Positions 57,345 to 64,000 of a stretch of 64,000 nucleotides of DNA are shown here, in pieces. Each line of letters begins with the position of its first letter. Positions within the stretch are counted from its first letter, which is position 1. The notes beneath the pieces were generated by a model that saw only the letters and a program-made list of their open reading frames with translations, had not been told where the DNA came from and searched no databases. A program made the translations under genes and the position numbers. Where the stretch lies: assembly GCA_036346225.1 (NCBI GenBank), contig JARFIW010000588.1:7569501-7633500 (forward strand), in the 5' to 3' direction. The DNA is from Platerodrilus igneus. Taxonomy: Eukaryota; Arthropoda; Insecta; Coleoptera; Lycidae.

Positions 57345-57925
57345 TTGCTATCCAATAGCAGCAGACATAGTTTGGCACGATTTTTACATTGACGATTTAC
57401 TTATAAATGTCTTGAATTTAGATGAAACCAAAACCCCTTATGGCTCCGTTGATTTGTTTATTTGAGAGTGGTCAATTTCAATTAATCGAATGGGCGGTTA
57501 ATTCAAACGAGTTGTTACCCAAAATTCTGGAAAAAGATCAGCTTCCGAAAGTAAATGCTTTAAAAACCTTAGGTTTGCATTGGTATCCTATTTTAGACAT
57601 TTTTACCTTTAGTATACAAGTTAAATTACGTGATTGTACCAAACGAAACGTTTCATCAACAGTTGCTTGAACTAAATTGGGATAAAGTTCCTGCTGATGA
57701 TATATTTTTGCAAGAGTGGAATCAATTACTACATGAGTTACAGCTATTGAAAGACTTCAATATTCCCCGTCATTTGGGAGTTGCACATGATACTTGGGTT
57801 ACGTTGATTGAATTTTGTTATGATTGTCTGAATTCTTATGGTGCAATCGTTTATATTCAAATTATAACTCCTAATGGTGAAGATAGTGTCAGTTTAGTGT
57901 TGGTCAACATTTTGAGAATTTAATG
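57345..57925 (+). pseudogene. BEL/Pao RT-RNase H fragment (BEL-2)
   Basis: WHDFYIDDLLINVLNL with catalytic YIDD at 57385-57396, then FQLIEWAVNSNELLPKI, KTLGLHWYPILDIFTF (the K-x-L-G-x-x-W-x-P-x-x-D segment specific to BEL/Pao), and after a frameshift LELNWDKVPADDIFLQEW, NIPRHLGVAHDTWVTLIEFC and YGAIVYIQI. Plus strand, no LTRs. It ends where the minus-strand BEL-3 integrase begins, so the two are convergent. Confidence 0.8.
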
Positions 57926-57929
57926 CCCC

Positions 57930-60900
57930 CCTCACTAATAAGACAATCAAAGTGTGGGCTGTGCAGGAATAAAATGTCAGGTTATTCCCTCAGTAATGGT
58001 TGATTCAGCAATTGTATGACATTGCTCTTTTAGAAACATACCTAACTTCCTAAGATCAAAGTTGGTACATATACAATTTATTCCATTCTTAGAGTAAACA
58101 TGTGATGGTTTACCTCGACGTGCTGTGAATCGATGATAGCTATTAGAAAAGTTTCTGTAAATAGGCCGGTAGCCAGTTCTAGATTCACTGCCTTAGTAAT
58201 AAAGTCAACAATAAACATAAATATGGTTTTGTTGTCTTGCAGCCACGACTCATACTGTCTTTAATCGAAAGAGAGCCGTCATAATCAATTCCTATGACGT
58301 TAATAGGAAAGGATGATTTAACACACAAAAGATGGTAGATTTCTCGTAGGATGTTCTATAACCTTAGGAGAAAAACGAAAGCACCATATACATTGATGTA
58401 CAAATTGTTTCATTAGGTTCCTACCACGAGTGAGCCAATACCTATCGCCGAGATTAGCAGTAACAATTGAGGGCCTGCATGAAACAGCCTGGGATGCTCT
58501 TGTGTGACAGGAAGCCTTGGAAGACAATGCTTGCGAAAAATTAGTAATCAAAACTTTTTATCAAAAATAGGTTGCGAGTTGAAAAGTCTTTCGCCAACTC
58601 TAATCATGCCACATGAATACAAAAAGGGATTAGGCGATAACAATGTTGAAGCCTCTAAATCATTAGAAAATGATTCGCTTTACGAAAGCTTAATGAGAAC
58701 TAAAAGTGACTCTTGAACCTCGTTAGTAGAATGTGGTGATGTCAAACGTACCGCTGTGGACTTTAAACAATTATTGCAAAAACAAAAACAATAAGCAGTA
58801 AATCGAATAAGCCGAGTTAAACTTGCATAACTATTGAAAGATAATGTATTACATAAAATCATTGCCATGCAGCTAACTTCTCTTTCGTTTCAGGAAGTTC
58901 CGTGCATGTGAAATTTGAAATAGGCCATAAAGACTCATCTTTACTATCCATGATGGACCATTCCACCACAAACTATACTCTTTCAAAGCCTGAGGAGTTG
59001 TTCCTCGTGACAGAATATCTGAAGAATTGAATACATACCGCCAAATGTCTATTGACGTCAGTTGTTGCACATCTGCAACCCTATTGCAAACAAATGTATT
59101 TAAAAGGTTAGGTGTAACGGGCATTTTTAATAGTTAAACATTTTTCGCTTCCTTTCTGTTAACGTACTTAAAAATAAATCGTTTCTTTGAGATCGCTATT
59201 TGTATAAAGGAAATACTTCAGAATAATTCAGATTTGTATGCAATTTAACTCGTCGGTATTACTTTAAAAGTAGATAATTTCTATATTTGATTTTCAATTA
59301 ATAAATAAATTGCATCGTTTCTTGTCTAACCGCTGATATAAATGTTGTTCCTTATGTGAATATACGAGTCTTGATAGGCGATAAGCGGTTGGTATAACAA
59401 CGATGGAGATAAGCGGACGAGGAGTTGTCGTTTGCGCTTCGTTCCGAGATTACGTTAAAAAGAATGTTTCCTTGTTGCTTGACAAATTGTGTTTTTGAGT
59501 TCTAGTTTGTGCTTGGTTTTCTAGATGTGAATTACGTGACGTTGTTAGTTTGTGGCTCGTGCCTATAGATTGTTTTACGTTGAAGTAAACGTTGTTTTTT
59601 TAACTGTAGAATGTGTTTACTCGACCGCACGGGTTTTAAGGTCATTGACAGACGGTGTTATTGCTTACGAGTAGCTTTACTAATTGATTTTTGTTGCTGT
59701 GATGCTGTGTTTCTGAATTTTCTAACAACAGGTAGTCTGGAATGGATCCTTACTTGTGCAAGTTTCTTGTTTGCGAATTATGGCAGATTGCCGGTTTACT
59801 AAGGTATTGTTTGAAGTTTCTCACTGCTTGTTGGGATGTTTGTGAAAGTAATGTGCATCTGGTCCCAGTTGAAATCAGACTGGTGCTGCGGAGTGTTTCG
59901 GAATTATTGTCTCAGGAAATAGAATTAACAAGAAATTTATCAATGCTACCTGGTTCCATCAGCGTGATAATGTCTGCTGCTAACCCCAGTGATTTGTGAT
60001 TAGTGTAACGTGTGATTAGTTCCATCAATACCCTCATAGTCAAGGGTGAAGTGCTTCATTAGTGCAGGACATCGCTGGATCCCACACTTCCGTTTTTCTT
60101 TATTTCAGGTTTGCAGGACTAATCTTTTTTATTGCAGGTTTACTATTCTAATTTCTTTTATTGCAGGTTCTGTTACTAACTCCTTACCGCCGCATACATC
60201 ATAGGTCAGTCTGCTTTCTACAACCCCCCTACTCTCCGATTGAGCCGGGTCATTGCTTTGACTTTCATTGTGTTACGTAACAGAGAATTTGGCGCCCAAC
60301 GTGGCTGCCACGAAAAAAACGTAACATAGGGCTGGCATTCAGCCATTCTGAAACAATTATAGAATCAGACCAACAAATGTAACAAGAACTTGGTCAACAA
60401 GCTTAGCTAACAAAACTGACCCGCAGAGCTCTAGCCCTGATATTATGAGCGGTTTCGGAGGAGAGACCTTTGATTTTGAACACAGAAGATTAACGTAGAA
60501 TGCTCAATCTTGATTCTTCTAACGCAGAAAAATGCAAGCACCGTATTCATGAAGGGATGCTCACAAAAACCACGGAATTCAACATCAATAAATTCTTTGC
60601 ATAAAATATGACGGGAAATTTTTGAATAGTTAAAACTGTCGAGCTCAGTTTGATAAGAATTCCATTTTGCTTGAATGGTTTCAGGAATGGGATCATCCCA
60701 ACCCAGCTTTTCCATCCAAAGCTTCTGAATGAAAATTTTGGCTCCTAAAGTGCACAGACCAACGAGGCCTAGAGGATCAAAGATTTGAGAAATTTCAGAA
60801 AGTATGCTAGGTTTGGTAACTTTAAATGCAGAAGTATTTCAAATGATAAATATGAAGTGATCTAATTGAAAGCACCAAATCAAACCTAACGTACGAGTGT

Positions 60901-61650
60901 GCGATGCGAGCCTGGATGTACGTCCGAATCTGGGATTGAACCTAGAACTTGTTAATGGTTAAAAATCCATTTTTGAAGCTTAAACCTGACTTAAGAACTT
61001 GTTTTACTTAATACAAAGATCGCGAGCACCTTAAAATGTACTGTGGCCCGATAGAAAATCATCGATGTACAAGTCTCCTTGAATAGCCCTGGAAACCAGG
61101 AGATGAGCTTTCGAAGTCATAACCCAGCTGTGTGAAATAACCGTGTGGCAAGAAAAGAAGCAGATGTGGTCCCATATGTTACGGTATTCAAATTATATGC
61201 AAGAGTTGGATCTGCAGAACAAAAGCGCCACAAGATCCTCTGCAAATATCTTTGGTCAAGATCAGCCAGAACCTGCATGTACATTTTTTGAACCACAATC
61301 GAAAACAAATCTTGTTGAATAGTTGGGCCAACCATTTAAATACTATTAAGGGAATATCGTGGTGGTTTCTTGAGAGTTGCTAAATACAACTCGAAGCGTT
61401 GTAAGTCTGTCCTTCTTTATCATGCCATGATGAGGGAGGTACTGTGAAATTTCAGAACTAAGATCAACTACAGACATATGATCTTAGTTTATGTATTCTT
61501 GCATAAACTGTGAATATCGAATAGACAAATCTTGATTAGATTGTAATCGTTAATCTAAGGAGATAAATTACCTTTGTGTTATTTGAAATTAATCTCCAAC
61601 ATCTTTAATAGACTGTTTGAGTGGGAGGAAAACTATGAATCGACTTTCAG
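57930..61650 (-). pseudogene. BEL/Pao pol fragment (BEL-3), interrupted by X3
   Basis: Minus-strand order: pre-RT RYSQFMQEYINQDHMS and CYLPHHGM (61600-61400), RT with GPTIQQDLFSIV, LQRILWRFC, YNLNTVTYGTTSASFLATR and catalytic YIDD at 61058-61069, then SQIFDPLGLVG and KLGWDDPIPETIQAKWNSY (60715-60443), X3 (60326-59113), RNase H end with FVCNRVADVQQL and PSWIVKMS (59124-58873), integrase with GDRYWLTRGRNLMKQFVHQC-x-x-C (58551-58318) and VIGIDYDGSLSIKD (first aspartate region, 58310-58240). Many stops. A different subfamily from BEL-1. The stretch 58580-58870 between RNase H and integrase is poorly readable. Confidence 0.75.
59113..60326 (+). mobile_element. element X3
   Basis: TGTAACGGGC...ACGTAACA, flanked by TAGG at 59109-59112 and 60327-60330. 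Opposite orientation to X1 and X2 and about 600 bp shorter. In this orientation the right end reads gtgttacgtaaca, gagaatt, TGGCGCCCAACGTGG (60290-60304), then CTGCCACGAAAAAAACGTAACA. Thus an LTR-like end (TTACGTAACA at 60275-60282) is followed by a perfect tRNA-Lys-type primer binding site and a 22-base tail that repeats ACGTAACA and then stops at the duplication. CGTGGCTGCCACG forms a small hairpin. The short frames 59611-59802 and 59742-59999 have no family features. Confidence 0.85.
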
Positions 61651-63854
61651 AATCATGTCGTGTGTGTGTGTGCTGTTTCAAATGTGCCTCACAGGTATTT
61701 TCTTCGGGTGTATGAGCCCTTTCAATTGATTAGTGTTCAACTTCCTAAAACCTATTAAGAGTAGCTGAAGTGAATTAAAATTTCACTGAACAGTGTGCGA
61801 TGTAACAGCAGTGAGTATTTTGTAAAATTGGGTAATTAACGCCTAGATGAAATCAATAGAAATCACTCATAAATGTTATTGTCTTTTTGCACAAACAACC
61901 GTTTTTTATTATCAACGGATTAAATAAGGTTTTTCGAGAATTCGTAGCTACAGTGTAATTCTAAAGGCACCCACAACAATTTATTTTAAGCTAATCGCTA
62001 ACGGTACAAACATTTACTTCTTAAAGCTACAATGATACCCTCTTAAATATTACCGAAGCACTTGTTACTTTATATTGAAGCACTATAATAAATTTATGCC
62101 GGTCACTACAACAATTTATATCACATAAGCAATTTATGTTAACAGTATGTACCACTAATTTATATCAAGATTTTATAGCTCGAATAAAAGCGTAGCATTA
62201 TAATCATAGCTTTAAATTAGAACCGATCTGCAAAACACCGTAACGGCAAATTATACATTATCCAATTGTTCTAGATTATTTCGAAAACTTACCAGAATTA
62301 TTCTAGAAATTTCCTGTTGTAAGGTTAGTAAAGCCCTTAAATACAAACTGTTGTAACCTTTCAATCATTCTTTGTGTACAATGTCTGGTTTACATTCTCA
62401 TGTATTATTCTGGTCACAGGTAGACTAAACGTCGCTACATTATACAAGCAAATAACTCTACATGGTTGAAAATATGAAAATGTATATACGCAAGTTTCAT
62501 TATTCAAATCAACATCCAATTAGATGGACAGAACATTTAACACATAGTGAACGTATCGATAATAGAATAACTGTAAATACCGTCAAAATACTAATTACAC
62601 ATATTGGCAATATATCCACACGTACGAACAACAGAACAGTCTAGTATAAATACAATTTCATCTCATTTACACATCATTCAATCACCGATCACTTAAGAAT
62701 GAAACCAAGCTCTTTGAAACGCGTCATGACGAAATTCACCCCTATAACCAATAACGGAAACCCTTAACTTATTAGTATAAGAATAGGCCAAGTCAACATC
62801 AATTTTTTATATATTCAATACAAAATTCCATAGCGTGTAGTATTTTAAGAAAATACACTGATGCATAATTTCATATATTTTTCTAAGAAGAAGATGACTT
62901 ATTTCACAGTAAAATATAAAAAATTTATTAATGGTCCATAACATAGCAAAGTCAAATATTCAATTCAATCGGTTTGATAGGTATACATATCCTTTAGCAA
63001 CAGTGGCGCTTTCAATTTTCCAGATCCAAATCCAAACAATTAGATAAAGATTTAGAAAAACTGCAACCGTCTTCGTTATCTGAAAAAGTAAAGTTAGTAT
63101 AAAATGTTAAATGATTTCAGCAAACTTGAAAATTAAAACGTATCATCAACATTATTACGGACCTGTATAGCGCTACAAGACCAAGGAAATACGCGGCCTA
63201 GTTCTAGCTAGTGAGGGGTAGGTATAGTGAAAATCGCAGCTTAGAGTTGTCTTATAGCCCTGAATTGGTACTTATTTTGGTAAATAAATCGGAAACAATG
63301 GTAAAATCCGATGGGCACCACTGGTAATACTAATACGCAATATGGATATGGGAGAAGCTCGTCACTGGTCGAAAACTCTTAAAAGCTCGGTAATAAAATA
63401 TAGATAACTCATAGTGTAGACTGATTGGATCCACCCTAACAACTTATCTTTCATAATGCACCTCGGTAATTCTACTTAAACCGTTAAAAAAACCCTAAGT
63501 GAAAAGAAAATGTATGACATACTTTGTTTCACGTTAAAAAGCGTTCGACAAATTCTTTTTAGTAAATAATTATTTTAGGGTATTTTTGTATAATTAATAT
63601 TTGTGTAATACCGTTTTAGAAATTAGGGTCTGTGAATTACCTTTGTGCTTTCGTAGTGACAGTTTTTATTTCGTGAACAAGGAATGTCAAATATATTTCC
63701 CACGGCTCGAATTATATATGGCGTGTTCTTAGTTAATGAGGACGATGAAAAGTGGTGGGTTTACTAATTGGAGAAGTGAGCCTTAATATTCATTCTTGGC
63801 ATAACCGGCTATCTTGAAAGACGTGCGGGAGTGCCGAGGAGCAGCTAACTTTTT
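61651..63854. other. AT-rich DNA, nothing recognised
   Basis: No repeats shared with the rest of the window, no family motifs, and only short frames. aattatatatggcg near 63712 resembles a TATA region but without any downstream gene in view. Confidence 0.4.
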
Positions 63855-64000
63855 TAAATCTTTGTACATGTTAAATAAATTTAAATTTTCTTAAATGACT
63901 TAAGTCAGTTAAAATCTTTTTTTAAATTAGTTATATCAATTTAAATCTTCTTAAATCAGTTTAAATCTTGTTTAATTCAACTTAAATCTTCTTAAATCAT
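63855..64000. repeat. degenerate short tandem repeat at the window end
   Basis: Variants of tttaaatcttcttaaatcag (about 20 bp) recur five or more times to the last base: taaattttcttaaatgac, ttaaatcttcttaaatcag, tttaaatcttgtttaattc, acttaaatcttcttaaatc. The array continues beyond the window. Confidence 0.6.

Noticed and set aside
60001..60240. Coding content of X elements
   Set aside because: The three copies share no reading frame; similarity is at the DNA level only.
1..64000. CRISPR arrays, bacterial operons, riboswitches, rRNA
   Set aside because: Spliced gene, LTR elements and LINEs show a eukaryotic genome; no direct-repeat/spacer pattern or rRNA-like sequence was seen.

Overview
This is an AT-rich eukaryotic window, most likely from an insect. 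The reasons are remnants of an errantivirus with a baculovirus-F-like envelope, several BEL/Pao elements, RTE-like and R1/I-like LINEs, tRNA-derived SINEs, and a host gene split by a 15 kb intron packed with transposons. I cannot name the order. Only one host gene is convincing: a cytochrome b561 family transmembrane ferrireductase (CYB561D1/D2-like) on the plus strand. An internal exon lies at 10088-10295 and the terminal exon at 25623-25927, with matching splice phases and a poly(A) signal at 26014. Its 5' exon(s) were not found and probably lie upstream of the window.

Left part (1-10 kb): a decayed cluster of virus-like ORFs (1068-3001) including a fibre-like protein with two tail-fibre-type repeats. 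It is followed by tandem repeats (3564-4185), a head-to-tail tRNA-SINE trimer (4640-5580), dispersed repeat W (5610-6860) and an LTR-like 1.8 kb repeat Z (7109-8924).

Intron (10.3-25.6 kb): an inverted (foldback) SINE-tail pair, antisense RTE LINE 3' ends, a BEL/Pao gag interrupted by two LTRs of one errantivirus family (one followed by a tRNA-Ser-type primer binding site), a jockey-like endonuclease remnant, an unassigned ORF with repeated PPTY-type motifs (19077-19568), and a 5'-truncated R1/I-group LINE with RNase H (21.5-24.6 kb).

Right part (26-61.7 kb): a nest of LTR elements. Element Y-A (26120-35164) has two LTRs and a 4-bp target duplication ACCT but is nearly empty of coding sequence; its left LTR is itself interrupted by element X1. 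Errantivirus A (minus strand, 57330 to 35623) is broken into blocks by (i) a cluster of RTE LINE copies (49920-55111), (ii) a second Y-family element carrying gag (44256-48889), which holds element X2, and (iii) a complete BEL/Pao element (36875-43458) with two LTRs identical by eye and a GTGTG duplication. Beyond it, two convergent BEL/Pao fragments (57345-57925 plus, 57930-61650 minus) are present, the latter interrupted by X3. The last 2.3 kb is featureless AT-rich DNA ending in a degenerate short tandem repeat.

The most unusual points are the X family (three copies with clean 4-bp duplications and, for X1, an intact empty site, each carrying a perfect tRNA-Lys-type primer binding site just inside one end); the BEL copy, whose LTRs are identical while its reading frame is broken almost only at homopolymers, which suggests assembly indels rather than decay; the fibre-like virus cluster; and the PPTY-repeat ORF. 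All assignments come from reading the sequence and remembered family motifs; no database search was run.
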